A stretch of 23,641 bases of DNA from Aquificaceae bacterium (GCA_015490215.1 WFYH01000126.1:1-23641), one strand, 5' to 3'. Counted from the stretch's first letter, positions 7,397-15,653 are shown. The notes: generated by a model not told the origin, from the letters alone. Translations and numbers: made by a program.

Positions 7397-7402
7397 TAAA
7401 AT
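7397..7402 (+). promoter_or_regulatory. possible -10 element before the M50 protease gene
   Basis: TAAAAT lies 9 bases before the ATG at 7412, and no Shine-Dalgarno is seen in the 26-base gap. Transcription would then start within a few bases of the ATG, giving a nearly leaderless message. No convincing -35 is visible. Weak evidence. Confidence 0.25.
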
Positions 7403-7411
7403 TTTCTAACT

Positions 7412-8062
7412 ATGAACCTAAGCGAAGCGGTTATATCCATCCCCGCCCTCATGATGGCGGTTATACTCCACGAAGTTGCCCACGGATGGGTAGCTTACAG
7501 AATGGGTGACCCCACCGCAAAGCACGAGGGCAGGCTCACCCTAAACCCCATACCTCACATAGATCCCGTGGGAACCCTCATCTTGCCCGCCATGTTCATA
7601 ATTCTCAACTCTCCCATAATCTTCGGCTGGGCAAAGCCCGTGCCCATTAATCCCTCTAACTTCAGGGATCTGAGAAGGGGAACCTTTTTCGTTTCCATAG
7701 CGGGCGTTGCCATGAACCTGTCCCTTGCGGTTCTGTTTGGCATCCTCTACAGGATCCTATACAATAGTGCGGACCTTTTCAGCCCCTTTATAGTTGGCAC
7801 CATCTTTTACCCCTTGCTTATCTTCTGTGCAAAGTCCGTTCTCATAAACCTTATCCTTGCCCTCTTTAACATGATCCCCATACCTCCCCTTGACGGGAGC
7901 AGGGCGCTTATGAGCTTTCTGTCCTTCAAATACTGGGAGATGTTTTACCGCTATGAGATGATAGGCTTCTTCGCCATAACCCTCCTCCTCTTTACGGGTA
8001 TCTTGGGAAAGATCATCTATCCGCCCCTCATATTCCTCTACAACCTGATCTTAGGAGGGTAA
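7412..8062 (+). CDS. M50 (site-2 type) membrane zinc metalloprotease
   Basis: A 216-residue polytopic protein of the short S2P/YwhC-like M50 group. Zinc ligands are the two His of HEVAH (residues 20-24) in the first membrane segment and D161 in NMIPIPPLDG (153-162). The FGWAKPVPINP segment in between is typical of the family. It has no PDZ domain, unlike RseP. These enzymes cut substrates within the membrane; the substrate here is unknown and no anti-sigma factor gene is nearby. Neighbours are the DIPP synthase upstream and phosphoserine phosphatase 7 bases downstream, which do not suggest a specific role. Confidence 0.9.
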   Translation: MNLSEAVISIPALMMAVILHEVAHGWVAYRMGDPTAKHEGRLTLNPIPHIDPVGTLILPAMFIILNSPIIFGWAKPVPINPSNFRDLRRGTFFVSIAGVAMNLSLAVLFGILYRILYNSADLFSPFIVGTIFYPLLIFCAKSVLINLILALFNMIPIPPLDGSRALMSFLSFKYWEMFYRYEMIGFFAITLLLFTGILGKIIYPPLIFLYNLILGG

Positions 8063-8069
8063 AGAGCTT

Positions 8070-8705
8070 ATGGTTAAACTGATCGTTGCCCGCCACGCCG
8101 AGAGCGAATGGAACCCCATAGGCAGATACCAAGGTCTGCTGGATCCCGATCTGACCGAAAGGGGAAAGGAGCAGGCAAAGCTCCTTGCCAAAGCTCTTTC
8201 GGGTATGGGTATAGAAAAGATATTCTCCTCACCTCTTAAAAGAACTCTGAAGACGGCGGAAGAGGTAGCTAAGTATTTGGGTCTTGAGGTGATCGCCGAC
8301 GATAGAATAAGGGAGATAGACCACGGTAGCTGGTCGGGTTTACTCGTGGAGGAGGTAAAAGAAAGGTTTCCCGAGGAGTTTGAAACTTGGCTAAGGGAGC
8401 CCCACAGGGCTAAGTTTGAGGGGGGAGAGTCTCTAAAAGATGTTTACGAAAGGGTTTCGGACTTTCTCACGTGGCTCAGGGATACCCACGGGGGGAAGAC
8501 GGTCCTCTTGGTGTCCCATACGGTTCCCATAAGGTGTATGTATTGTTTCCTGCTCGGGGTAGACCTTTCCCGCTTTTGGAGTTTCGGATGTGACAACGCC
8601 TCTTACTCTTTGGTGATCATGGAGGAGGACAGGAACGTTATACAACAGCTCAATATAACCTGCCATTTGGGGGACCTCTATGTGGAGGCTCATAGGGCTC
8701 TTTAG
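8070..8705 (+). CDS. pspA: metal-independent phosphoserine phosphatase (histidine phosphatase superfamily)
   Basis: A 211-residue protein with the histidine phosphatase (phosphoglycerate mutase-like) fold: RHAES at the N-terminus with nucleophile H9, SSPLKRT, E82 as the probable acid, and VSHTVP with H150. It resembles phosphoserine phosphatase 1 (PspA) from Hydrogenobacter thermophilus along its whole length, including GRYQGLLDPDLTERG, H85 in EIDHGSW (a substrate-recognition residue in that enzyme), SFGCDNASYS and NITCHLG. It would release serine from phosphoserine without a metal. A simple phosphoglycerate mutase is unlikely given these shared positions. GGAGG at 8054-8058 precedes the ATG. 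The end overlaps the TPR gene by 26 bases. Confidence 0.9.
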   Translation: MVKLIVARHAESEWNPIGRYQGLLDPDLTERGKEQAKLLAKALSGMGIEKIFSSPLKRTLKTAEEVAKYLGLEVIADDRIREIDHGSWSGLLVEEVKERFPEEFETWLREPHRAKFEGGESLKDVYERVSDFLTWLRDTHGGKTVLLVSHTVPIRCMYCFLLGVDLSRFWSFGCDNASYSLVIMEEDRNVIQQLNITCHLGDLYVEAHRAL

Positions 8706-11226
8706 CCTTCTTTTCTGGTTTGTTTTCGGTCAGCCCCTTCAGGAGAGCATAAGCCTGAGGGTAAAGGTGGTAGGAAAGATCGTTGAGGAAAAACCCAAAA
8801 AGCTACCTCCCGACACCCTTGAGCTTGAGGAGGTCTTCGTAGCCAGAGACCTATCCCCCCAGCTCCTTGAACCTCCCAAGGATATTGAGACTCCCGAGAT
8901 AAAGCCCCTCAAAGAGGGAAAAGCCTGCGGTGAACCCAAGGACAGGAGGTATTTCCGCACGGCGGTTTACAGCTATCTAAGGGGTGATCTAAAGAAGGCG
9001 GAAAGCCTGCTCCTTGATGTGATATCCCTTCAGACTTCACCTTTCATACCTCAGGCAGAATATCTGCTCGGGATAGTTTACTTTCGCATGGGCAAAAGGG
9101 GAGAAGCCCTTGATCTCTTCCAAAGCTCCTGTTTTGCCCAACATCCCTACAAGGATCCCGCCTGCGAGGCGAGCTACGCCCTTGAATTTAAAATCAACGG
9201 CACACCCGCCGAGGCAAAAAGCCCCGACCTTTGGAAGAAGGTCTACCTCATAAAGGTAAAGGGGAAACTTCAAGAACCCGACTGCTCGGATACGGTGTTT
9301 AAAAACTACTGCTCCTACGTTTCTAACTTCGTCAGGGGAAAGGAGCACGCCGACTATCCAGAGAGTACGAGGCTCCGCAGGGCGATAGCCCTATTTTTCA
9401 AAGGCGACTACGAAGGTGCGCTGAAGATCCTCAAAGATCTCAGAACAAAAGTCCCCGAATACAAGGAGATCCTTTCCTACTATATGGGTCTTATCTACGT
9501 AAAGAAGGGAAATCTTGAGGAAGCCTACAGGTATGCCCTGCTCCTTGAGCTGACAAGGAAGGACCTCGCCGAGGACATATTCCTGAGCATGGCTTCACGG
9601 GACCCTCTCTTTTCAAGGATAGCCTACAAGCACGTCCCGAAGGACTTTATCCTTCGCAACCTCGGGGTTATGCTCTACAACAAAGGGAGATACGAAGAGG
9701 CTTACAGGGAGTTTATGAGGGCTAAGGAATACTTCTTCGCCGCCCTGTCTGCGATAAAGATGGGGGATTATAAAAAGGCTCTTTCCGCCCTTTCAAAGCT
9801 AAAGCCCTCCCGCAGGGAACACTACCTGTGGCTTCTTGAGACCCTCTACTGGCTCGGGGAAGACACACAGATGGAAAAGGTTTTAAAGGAGATAAAGGAT
9901 CAATACCCAAAATTGTATCGGGAATACATGGGGTGGCTCCTCTTCAAAAGGGAACGCTGGAAGGAGGCATACAAGTTCTTCAGAGATCCTTACCACAAAG
10001 CCCTGACCATGTTCAACGCAGGGCGCTACCGCAAGGTTGTAGAAATTCTTAAAGGTAAAAAGGACCTGCGGAGCAGAATTCTCAAGGCTAAAGCCGCTGT
10101 CTCCATGGGCAACGGTCCGCTGGCAAGGAAATTCCTCAAAGGGGAAACACCCCAAGAGGTGTATTTGCTCGGCATGAGCTACTTTATAGAGGGCAAATAT
10201 AAAAAAGCCATGGAATACTTTGAAAAGCTCAAGGAAGATGAAAACTTCCGAATAAAGGCTCTACTCAAGATAGCGGACTCCTACTACAACCTCGGAAACT
10301 ACGAAAAGGCTCGGGAACTTTACAGAGAGATCTTGATCCTCTACCCTGATACGAGGGGCGCCTACGAAGCTACATTGGCTTTGGCTCAGATAGAGCTTCA
10401 AAAACCCTCCCAGAACCTAAAGCTCCTTCTTCCAGAATTCAAAAGGCTCTTTCCCAAATCCCCCCTTATCCCCGACCTTGAGTTTCAGTTAGCTAACCTC
10501 CTTATAAAGGAAGGAAAACTTCAGAAAGCCACAGGTATACTAAAAAAACTTGTTAAGAACCCTAACCTCAAAACCAAAGCCCTCCTCAAGCTTGCTCAGA
10601 TAGAAAAGATCCCCTCCGAGAAGGAAAAGCTTCTGAAGCAGGTCATCAGGGAAGGCTCCCCCAAGGAGAAGAAGCTGGCAACAAAACTGCTGAAGGAGCT
10701 TTACCTGAAAAGCGGTGAGTTTGAAAAGTTGGCGGACTTCCTGAGCAAAGGTAGCTATCAGGAAAGAATTGAAGCCCTCAGGATATACATCTCGGAGAAT
10801 ATCAAAAAGGCTATAAACCTCTTTGAACAGCTCTACTCCCAAAACCCCCAAGACGAGGAGCTGAAGAAACTCGCCCTCAAGCTCTACGAAAAGACGAAGG
10901 GGAAAAAGTATCTCCAAATAGCCTCCCAAAGTTACGATCCCAAGGTAAGAGCCAAAGCCCTTTACAGGCTCGGACTTTTGGAAAAGAAAAGGGATAAGAG
11001 AAAAGCCTTGGAGCACTTCGTAGAGGTAGTGCTCTCCGCCGAGGGGGTGGAACCCTACTACAGCAAGAGCATCCTTCAGGCGGCGGAGATACTTGTATCC
11101 ATGAAGGCGAGGAAGGACGCCTCCTGTCTCCTTGAGAAGATAAACCCGAGACACTTGACTGCGAAGGAAAGAAAAAGGGTTAAAATCTTGAAGAAGAAGC
11201 TTCCCAAATGTGAGGTGAAAGGGTGA
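8680..11226 (+). CDS. large exported tetratricopeptide-repeat protein
   Basis: An 848-residue protein starting with a signal sequence (MWRLIGLFSLLFWFVFGQ, probable cut near residue 18) followed by a proline-rich stretch to about residue 80. The rest is helical, Lys/Glu/Leu-rich and built of TPR-type repeats, for example KKAESLLLDV, YEGALKILKDL, YEEAYREFM, YKKAMEYFEKL and YEKARELYREIL. No lipobox or transmembrane segment is seen after the signal, so it is probably periplasmic. It overlaps pspA by 26 bases and its stop overlaps the ExbB/TolQ gene start (TGATG), suggesting the two are made together. TPR proteins often act as scaffolds next to Tol/Exb motors or outer-membrane machines; a specific function cannot be given. 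Confidence 0.85.
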   Translation: MWRLIGLFSLLFWFVFGQPLQESISLRVKVVGKIVEEKPKKLPPDTLELEEVFVARDLSPQLLEPPKDIETPEIKPLKEGKACGEPKDRRYFRTAVYSYLRGDLKKAESLLLDVISLQTSPFIPQAEYLLGIVYFRMGKRGEALDLFQSSCFAQHPYKDPACEASYALEFKINGTPAEAKSPDLWKKVYLIKVKGKLQEPDCSDTVFKNYCSYVSNFVRGKEHADYPESTRLRRAIALFFKGDYEGALKILKDLRTKVPEYKEILSYYMGLIYVKKGNLEEAYRYALLLELTRKDLAEDIFLSMASRDPLFSRIAYKHVPKDFILRNLGVMLYNKGRYEEAYREFMRAKEYFFAALSAIKMGDYKKALSALSKLKPSRREHYLWLLETLYWLGEDTQMEKVLKEIKDQYPKLYREYMGWLLFKRERWKEAYKFFRDPYHKALTMFNAGRYRKVVEILKGKKDLRSRILKAKAAVSMGNGPLARKFLKGETPQEVYLLGMSYFIEGKYKKAMEYFEKLKEDENFRIKALLKIADSYYNLGNYEKARELYREILILYPDTRGAYEATLALAQIELQKPSQNLKLLLPEFKRLFPKSPLIPDLEFQLANLLIKEGKLQKATGILKKLVKNPNLKTKALLKLAQIEKIPSEKEKLLKQVIREGSPKEKKLATKLLKELYLKSGEFEKLADFLSKGSYQERIEALRIYISENIKKAINLFEQLYSQNPQDEELKKLALKLYEKTKGKKYLQIASQSYDPKVRAKALYRLGLLEKKRDKRKALEHFVEVVLSAEGVEPYYSKSILQAAEILVSMKARKDASCLLEKINPRHLTAKERKRVKILKKKLPKCEVKG

Positions 11227-11858
11227 TGGAGAACCTCTTTAGCCTTTCAAGGATTCTTGAGCTTATAGAAAAGGGCGGAATTGTTATGTATCCCTTACTC
11301 TTGCTTTCGGTTATATCTTGGGTGTTTATCCTTGAAAGGCTCCTGAACCTGCGCCTTTCCGCCTTCCTCCCCAAGAACCTTAACGAAATAAAGGTTCTGC
11401 TCCAAAAGGGGGACGTTGAAGGTGCCCAAAAGGTTCTCTCCATAAACGATGATGCCTTTTCAAGTGCCCTTTCTCTGGTTCTTGATGAATACATAAAGGG
11501 GAACCGCAGGAAGGCGGACCTGATGGCGCTGATGGAGGGAGAGCTTTCTGGGGTGGTTCCCGCTGTTGAAAAGAACTTGATGCTCCTGTCCGCCATAGCC
11601 TCCCTTGCGCCTCTTTTGGGACTTTTCGGGACCATCACGGGGCTTATAAAGGTCTTTTCCGCCTACGCTTCCGTTCAGACGGAAGAGGCTCTCAGGCTTT
11701 TGGCAGCCGGCATAGGCGAAGCCCTCACCGCTGCCGCAACTGGTCTCATAGTTGCCATACCCGCTCTGTTCGCTTACTGGATCTTCAGAAATATGGGTAA
11801 CGACATACTGAACAAGATAGAAAGGGAGGCAAGGGACATACTCAACCTCTTGGAGTAA
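11226..11858 (+). CDS. MotA/TolQ/ExbB-family proton channel
   Basis: An approximately 210-residue inner-membrane protein with the ExbB/TolQ layout: one helix near residues 20-40, a cytoplasmic region, then two helices at about 117-142 and 165-190. The diagnostic motifs APLLGLFGTITGLI and LLAAGIGEALTAAATGL are intact, including the Thr positions that line the proton path. These proteins form pentamers that drive an ExbD/TolR partner with the proton motive force. No exbD/tolR gene follows here, which is unusual; the neighbours are the exported TPR protein and a Uma2-type gene. The start may be ATG 11226 or GTG 11223, both within the preceding stop. ExbB and TolQ cannot be told apart from sequence alone. 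Confidence 0.9.
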   Translation: MENLFSLSRILELIEKGGIVMYPLLLLSVISWVFILERLLNLRLSAFLPKNLNEIKVLLQKGDVEGAQKVLSINDDAFSSALSLVLDEYIKGNRRKADLMALMEGELSGVVPAVEKNLMLLSAIASLAPLLGLFGTITGLIKVFSAYASVQTEEALRLLAAGIGEALTAAATGLIVAIPALFAYWIFRNMGNDILNKIEREARDILNLLE

Positions 11859-11860
11859 CC

Positions 11861-12394
11861 ATGAGCGTAGTCAAAAAATACCTTCCCCGCTACACCTATG
11901 AAGACTACAAACTCTGGGAAGGGGACTGGGAGCTGATAGAAGGCGTCCCTTACGCTATGGCTCCCTCGCCTTTTGGGAAACATCAAAGGATAGCCTTTGA
12001 GTTTGCACGCCAGCTGGGTGATCAGCTTGATAAGTGTCCCCAGAGGTGCTATATCTATCCCGAACTGGATTGGATCGTAGACGAGGAGACGGTGGTCAGA
12101 CCTGACATAATGGTGGTTTGCAGAGAGGTGGAGGAGTATCTGAGGGAGCCACCTGAGATTGTGGTGGAGGTGGTTTCTCCGAGTACTGTCCAAAAGGACG
12201 AGAAGCTCAAGTTTGAGCTTTACGAAAGGGAAGGAGTTAAAACCTACGTCCTCGTTTATCCAGATATAAAAAAGGTGAGAGCTTTCAAACTTGCAAGGAG
12301 CAAATACAAAAAGTTCTTTGACTCGGACGAGGGTGTGCTTGAGCTTAAAATTAAAGACTGCACACTCAGGATAAACGTGGGGCGCCTCTGGTGA
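11861..12394 (+). CDS. Uma2 family (DUF820) restriction-endonuclease-fold protein
   Basis: A 177-residue protein of the Uma2/DUF820 family, common in cyanobacteria and scattered elsewhere. It has the PD-(D/E)xK nuclease pattern: ELIEG near residues 24-28, RPDIMVV with D82, IVVEVVSPST with E103, and lysines just after (QKDEKLKFELYEREGVK). These residues suggest an intact active site. The real activity of the family is poorly known; some members travel with mobile elements. The gene sits 2 bases after the proton channel with GGAG at 11852-11855, and its stop overlaps the next ATG. Its base composition looks like its neighbours, so no sign of recent transfer is obvious by eye. Confidence 0.85.
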   Translation: MSVVKKYLPRYTYEDYKLWEGDWELIEGVPYAMAPSPFGKHQRIAFEFARQLGDQLDKCPQRCYIYPELDWIVDEETVVRPDIMVVCREVEEYLREPPEIVVEVVSPSTVQKDEKLKFELYEREGVKTYVLVYPDIKKVRAFKLARSKYKKFFDSDEGVLELKIKDCTLRINVGRLW

Positions 12395-13161
12395 TGGACA
12401 TCGTTGTAAAGGTGGAAAACCTCTTTAAGGAGATAGAGGGAAGGCAGATACTCAAGGGTGTCTCCTTTGATGTGAGGGCGGGGGAGATATTCACCATAAT
12501 AGGGGGGAGCGGAAGCGGTAAAACCTCCATAACCAAACACATAGTGGGTTTGTGGAAACCCACCTCGGGTAGGGTTGAGGTTTTCGGAAAGAACGTGGCG
12601 GAGCTGTCCCAACAAGAACTTGACCTCCTGAGAAAGGATATAGGTTACGTGTTCCAAGAGGGCGCCCTCTTTGACAGCCTGAGGGTGTGGGAGAACGTAG
12701 GGTTTTACTTTTTAGAGCATACGAACATGTCAAAGGAAGAGATAAGAAAAATAGCCCTTGAAAAGCTGAAGCTGGTAAACCTTGAAGAGGATGTCCTTGA
12801 CCTCATGCCCTCGGAACTTTCGGGAGGAATGAGGAAAAGGGTTGCAATAGCCAGAGCCATAGCTACAAATCCTAAGCTCATAATCTACGACGAACCTACA
12901 TCGGGGCTTGACCCAATAACCAGCAGGGTGATAGACCAGCTCATCCTCCAGCTCAGGGAAAAAACCGGAAGCACCGCCATAGTGGTTACCCACGACATGA
13001 TATCCGCCTTTACCATCTCCGACCGCCTTCTGGTTTTGAAAAAAGGCGAAACGGTGGTGTTGGGCACACCTCAGGAGGTGTTGGATTCCGAAGATCCATT
13101 CGTAAAGGAGTTTGTAGGGAACATGAAGGACTACCTACTGGCAGAGCAGAGGAACCTCTGA
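12394..13161 (+). CDS. ABC transporter ATPase, MlaF-like (lipid transport type)
   Basis: An approximately 255-residue ABC ATPase. Walker A is GGSGSGKT (about residue 37-44), the Q-loop region is VFQEGALFDSLRVWENV, the signature is LSGGMRKRVAIARA, and Walker B is LIIYDEPTSGLDP, followed by the switch His in VVTHDM. The Q-loop context with GALFDSL and the SGGMRKR signature are typical of MlaF/Ttg2A/Mkl ATPases, which energise MCE-protein lipid transport between membranes. The permease (MlaE) and MCE protein (MlaD) genes are not adjacent: the gene ends the + strand run and converges on the cfa-like gene with a 27-base overlap. ATG at 12394 shares its A with the preceding TGA; GTG 12391 is an alternative. 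Confidence 0.87.
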   Translation: MDIVVKVENLFKEIEGRQILKGVSFDVRAGEIFTIIGGSGSGKTSITKHIVGLWKPTSGRVEVFGKNVAELSQQELDLLRKDIGYVFQEGALFDSLRVWENVGFYFLEHTNMSKEEIRKIALEKLKLVNLEEDVLDLMPSELSGGMRKRVAIARAIATNPKLIIYDEPTSGLDPITSRVIDQLILQLREKTGSTAIVVTHDMISAFTISDRLLVLKKGETVVLGTPQEVLDSEDPFVKEFVGNMKDYLLAEQRNL

Positions 13162-14346
13162 AAAGGACCTTCTCATTATGGGATAGTCGTTCTTTACCCC
13201 CTTTGAGAAGAGAAACTGGAATAAATGGTTGCTCCCTATGTAAAAGGAGACCGCAGAAGAGGTGAGGTAAAGATCCCACATCCTGAAGAAGGTCTCCCCG
13301 TATCTGGCGATCACCTTTTCCCTATTTTGCCAGAACCTCTTTCTCCACTCCTTGAGGGTTCTGTAGTAGTGAGGTCTCCAGTTGTCTATATCTATCAGGC
13401 AAAAACCGAGTCCCTTTGAAGCCTCAAGGACCTCCGATATTGCCGGCAGATAGCCCCCCGGGAATATATACTTCCTTATCCACCTGCTCTGAGAACCGGG
13501 GTTTACCTTGCCTATGGTGTGGAGCAAAAACAACCCGCCCTCTTCTAGGACCTCCTTCACGGTTGAGAAAAAGAGCCTGTAGTTTTCCCTGCCCACGTGC
13601 TCAAACATGCCTACCGAGACGATTTTGTTGAACTTCATACCTAAGCTCTTGAGATCCGCATAGTGCATGAGGTGAACTTCAACCCTGCCTTCAAGCCCAA
13701 GGTCCTTTATCTTTCTTTTAACAAAGGAATACTGATTTTCCGATAGGGTTATCCCGACAGCCTTTATGTCAAAGAGCTGGGCGCTTTCCAAGATTACGGA
13801 TCCCCAGCCACAGCCTATGTCAAGGAGTCTGTCTCCGTCTCGGAGGAGGAGCTTTTCGTAAATTATCTTTCTCTTTTCCCGCTGGGCAGTTTCAAGATCC
13901 GCATCCGGGTGGGGAAAGAAAGCACAGGAGTAGGTCATGGAACTGTCAAGCCACAGGCTGTAAAAATCGTTTCCCAAATCGTAGTGGTGCTGGACGTTTT
14001 TCCTGTCAAGGACCTTCCTCACCGCACCTATTTTGCTGATAGTTTTAAGAAGAAGGCTCTGCATAGGTCTTTGGTTTTCGGTAGCCATCAGGTATTTAGC
14101 CCCCGCTATGAGAACCCTTTCAAGGTCTCCCTCTACCTCTATCTCTCCCTTCATGTATCCTTCGCCGAAGCCCATTTCTATGTCCTTAAGCAGGTAAAGG
14201 AGAGCTTTCTTGGTTCTGAAGACAACGGTGTGGTCGGTTCTACCTTCTGGGATGCGTCTGCCGTCGGGCAATTCAACGCCTATGCTTTCCTCACTGCAGC
14301 TGTTTACCCCGTCAAGGATGCTTTTTATTACCCTCTCCCTCATCAT
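13135..14346 (-). CDS. cfa: cyclopropane-fatty-acyl-phospholipid synthase family methyltransferase
   Basis: A 403-residue SAM-dependent methyltransferase adding a methylene bridge to unsaturated acyl chains of membrane phospholipids. It has an N-terminal lipid-binding region, HYDLGNDFY (121-129), TYSCAFF with C141, the SAM site LDIGCGWG (175-182), and MFEHVG plus HTIG in the catalytic half. The C-terminal position that is Cys in E. coli Cfa is Ser here (YLTSSAVSF). Aquificales membranes are known to contain a C21 cyclopropane fatty acid, consistent with this role. The start is ATG 14346 or the adjacent ATG 14343, after an AGAGG site. It overlaps pdxA upstream by 35 bases and the MlaF-like gene at its 3' end by 27 bases on the opposite strand. 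Confidence 0.92.
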   Translation of the reverse strand: MMRERVIKSILDGVNSCSEESIGVELPDGRRIPEGRTDHTVVFRTKKALLYLLKDIEMGFGEGYMKGEIEVEGDLERVLIAGAKYLMATENQRPMQSLLLKTISKIGAVRKVLDRKNVQHHYDLGNDFYSLWLDSSMTYSCAFFPHPDADLETAQREKRKIIYEKLLLRDGDRLLDIGCGWGSVILESAQLFDIKAVGITLSENQYSFVKRKIKDLGLEGRVEVHLMHYADLKSLGMKFNKIVSVGMFEHVGRENYRLFFSTVKEVLEEGGLFLLHTIGKVNPGSQSRWIRKYIFPGGYLPAISEVLEASKGLGFCLIDIDNWRPHYYRTLKEWRKRFWQNREKVIARYGETFFRMWDLYLTSSAVSFYIGSNHLFQFLFSKGVKNDYPIMRRSFSEVPLLCQ

Positions 14347-15316
14347 GATCCTCTACCCCCTTGCTTCTATTTAACAATTTACGCAAAAGATCAAGGGCTT
14401 TTAAGCTGGGTGTGAGATCCGCCTTTCCCGTCCAAGCGATATCGTAAGCGGTCCCGTGATCTGGAGAGGTTCTTGGAAAGGGGAGTCCGAGTGTCAGGTT
14501 CACCCCTTCGTTGAACGCCCTAAGTTTGAAGGGTATAAGTCCCTGATCGTGATACATACAGAGGAAAACGTCAACATCCTCCCTGAGGAAAGCCGTATCC
14601 GGCACGAGCGGACCCTCCACTGCGATCCCTTCTCTTTTTGCCTCCTCTATAGCAGGCTTTATCTCCCTTACCTCCTCATCCCCCAGCTCCCCACCCTCAC
14701 CCGCATGGGGGTTAAGACCGAGAACCCCTATCCTCGGTTTAATTCCGAAAAGTCTCTTTACCTCCCTGTCTATGAGGCATATCTTTGAGAGGATCTTGTC
14801 TTTTTTTACCTCCTTCGGCACTTCCGACAGGGGAAGGTGGGTGGTCAGGAGAACTACCTTTATCTCTTCCGAATACATCATCATGGCAAACTCCTTTGCG
14901 GAGCTTGCCTGAGCTAAAAACTCCGTCTGCCCGCTGAAAGCAAAACCAGCCCTCTTTGCCCAGAACTTGTTTATGGGCATGGTGAGAATACCCTTCACTT
15001 TCCCCCGAACCGCATCCGCAGTTGCCCGGGCAAGATAAGCCACAGCAACCTTACCGGAGGTCAGCGATGGCTCGGGTCTCGATATGGGGCATATGTTCAG
15101 GTCCGCCACGTAAATGCCCGGACTTTCTACACGGTCGGGATCTTCAACGGGGTTAGGATTAAAGCTCGGATTGAATAGCCTGAAGGCTTCGGATATGATC
15201 TTTTCCTCCCCGTAGATTATGTAAGCGTTTTCGTCATCCATATAAGGGGCAAGGCGGGCTATAAGCTCGGGACCCACACCCGCCGGGTCGCCTATGGTAA
15301 TGGCTATCCTATTCAT
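14312..15316 (-). CDS. pdxA: 4-hydroxythreonine-4-phosphate dehydrogenase
   Basis: A 334-residue enzyme of the DXP-dependent vitamin B6 pathway that oxidises 4-phosphohydroxythreonine. The family start MNRIAITIGDPAGVGPEL is intact. The three metal-binding His regions are present: LLTTHLPLSEV, LGLNPHAGEGG and MYHDQGLIPFK. The C-terminal LGLPFPRTSPDHGTAYDIA is also standard. Length is normal. It overlaps the PTPS-family gene upstream by 8 bases and the cfa-like gene downstream by 35. The partner pdxJ is not in this window. Confidence 0.95.
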   Translation of the reverse strand: MNRIAITIGDPAGVGPELIARLAPYMDDENAYIIYGEEKIISEAFRLFNPSFNPNPVEDPDRVESPGIYVADLNICPISRPEPSLTSGKVAVAYLARATADAVRGKVKGILTMPINKFWAKRAGFAFSGQTEFLAQASSAKEFAMMMYSEEIKVVLLTTHLPLSEVPKEVKKDKILSKICLIDREVKRLFGIKPRIGVLGLNPHAGEGGELGDEEVREIKPAIEEAKREGIAVEGPLVPDTAFLREDVDVFLCMYHDQGLIPFKLRAFNEGVNLTLGLPFPRTSPDHGTAYDIAWTGKADLTPSLKALDLLRKLLNRSKGVEDHDEGEGNKKHP

Positions 15317-15653
15317 AGTATTCCGCAGCGCAGTTTTCGGTCTCCCAGACGATGACCTTTTTTAAGGTGGGGAATTTCTCTTTGACCTTTCGGTAAACCC
15401 ATCGGGCTACGTTCTCCGCACTAGGTGAGAAGTCGTAAACATCGTTCAGCAGCTTGTAGTCGGGTAGAATTTCTTTAAGGAAGTTGTCAACCTCTACAAA
15501 GTCTACACCCATACCGCCTTTGTCAAGGGTATCCGCCTCTATGAATACCTCCACCTGCCAAGTGTGACCGTGAAGGGGTTCAGGCTTTCCGTGGTAGTCT
15601 GTAAGGAAGTGGGCGGCATTAAACTTCCTTCTCACCCTTATTGTCCAAGGCAT
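15309..15653 (-). CDS. 6-pyruvoyl-tetrahydropterin synthase/QueD family protein with altered catalytic residues
   Basis: A 114-residue T-fold protein of the PTPS/QueD family. The zinc site is intact: H15 in FNAAHF, and H28 and H30 in LHGHTW. Other family marks are GMGVDFVEV, LLND, SAENVARWVY and the acidic residue in VWETEN. Two members of the usual Cys-Asp-His triad are changed. Cys four residues before HGH is P24 with E25 next to it (E-x-x-HGH), and the His of the LDH motif is Tyr (PDYKLLND, Y66). E-x-x-HGH resembles PTPS-III proteins, which replace dihydroneopterin aldolase in folate synthesis, but loss of the His is not explained by that. It could act in folate or queuosine synthesis or have another role. 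AGAGGTG lies upstream; it overlaps the GGDEF gene by 35 bases. Confidence 0.8.
   Translation of the reverse strand: MPWTIRVRRKFNAAHFLTDYHGKPEPLHGHTWQVEVFIEADTLDKGGMGVDFVEVDNFLKEILPDYKLLNDVYDFSPSAENVARWVYRKVKEKFPTLKKVIVWETENCAAEYYE

Noticed and set aside
10540..11154. 204-codon open frame on the - strand opposite the TPR gene
   Set aside because: Its Leu/Phe-rich translation mirrors the Lys/Glu-rich TPR repeats on the other strand; no ribosome site or family signature.
13147..13160. Inverted repeat CAGAGG-AA-CCTCTG at the mlaF/cfa convergent overlap
   Set aside because: Stem is only 6 bp with a 2-base loop, and neither strand has a T-run after it, so it is not a convincing terminator.
13909..14415. 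168-codon open frame on the + strand opposite cfa and pdxA
   Set aside because: Antisense to two well-conserved genes and without protein-like features.
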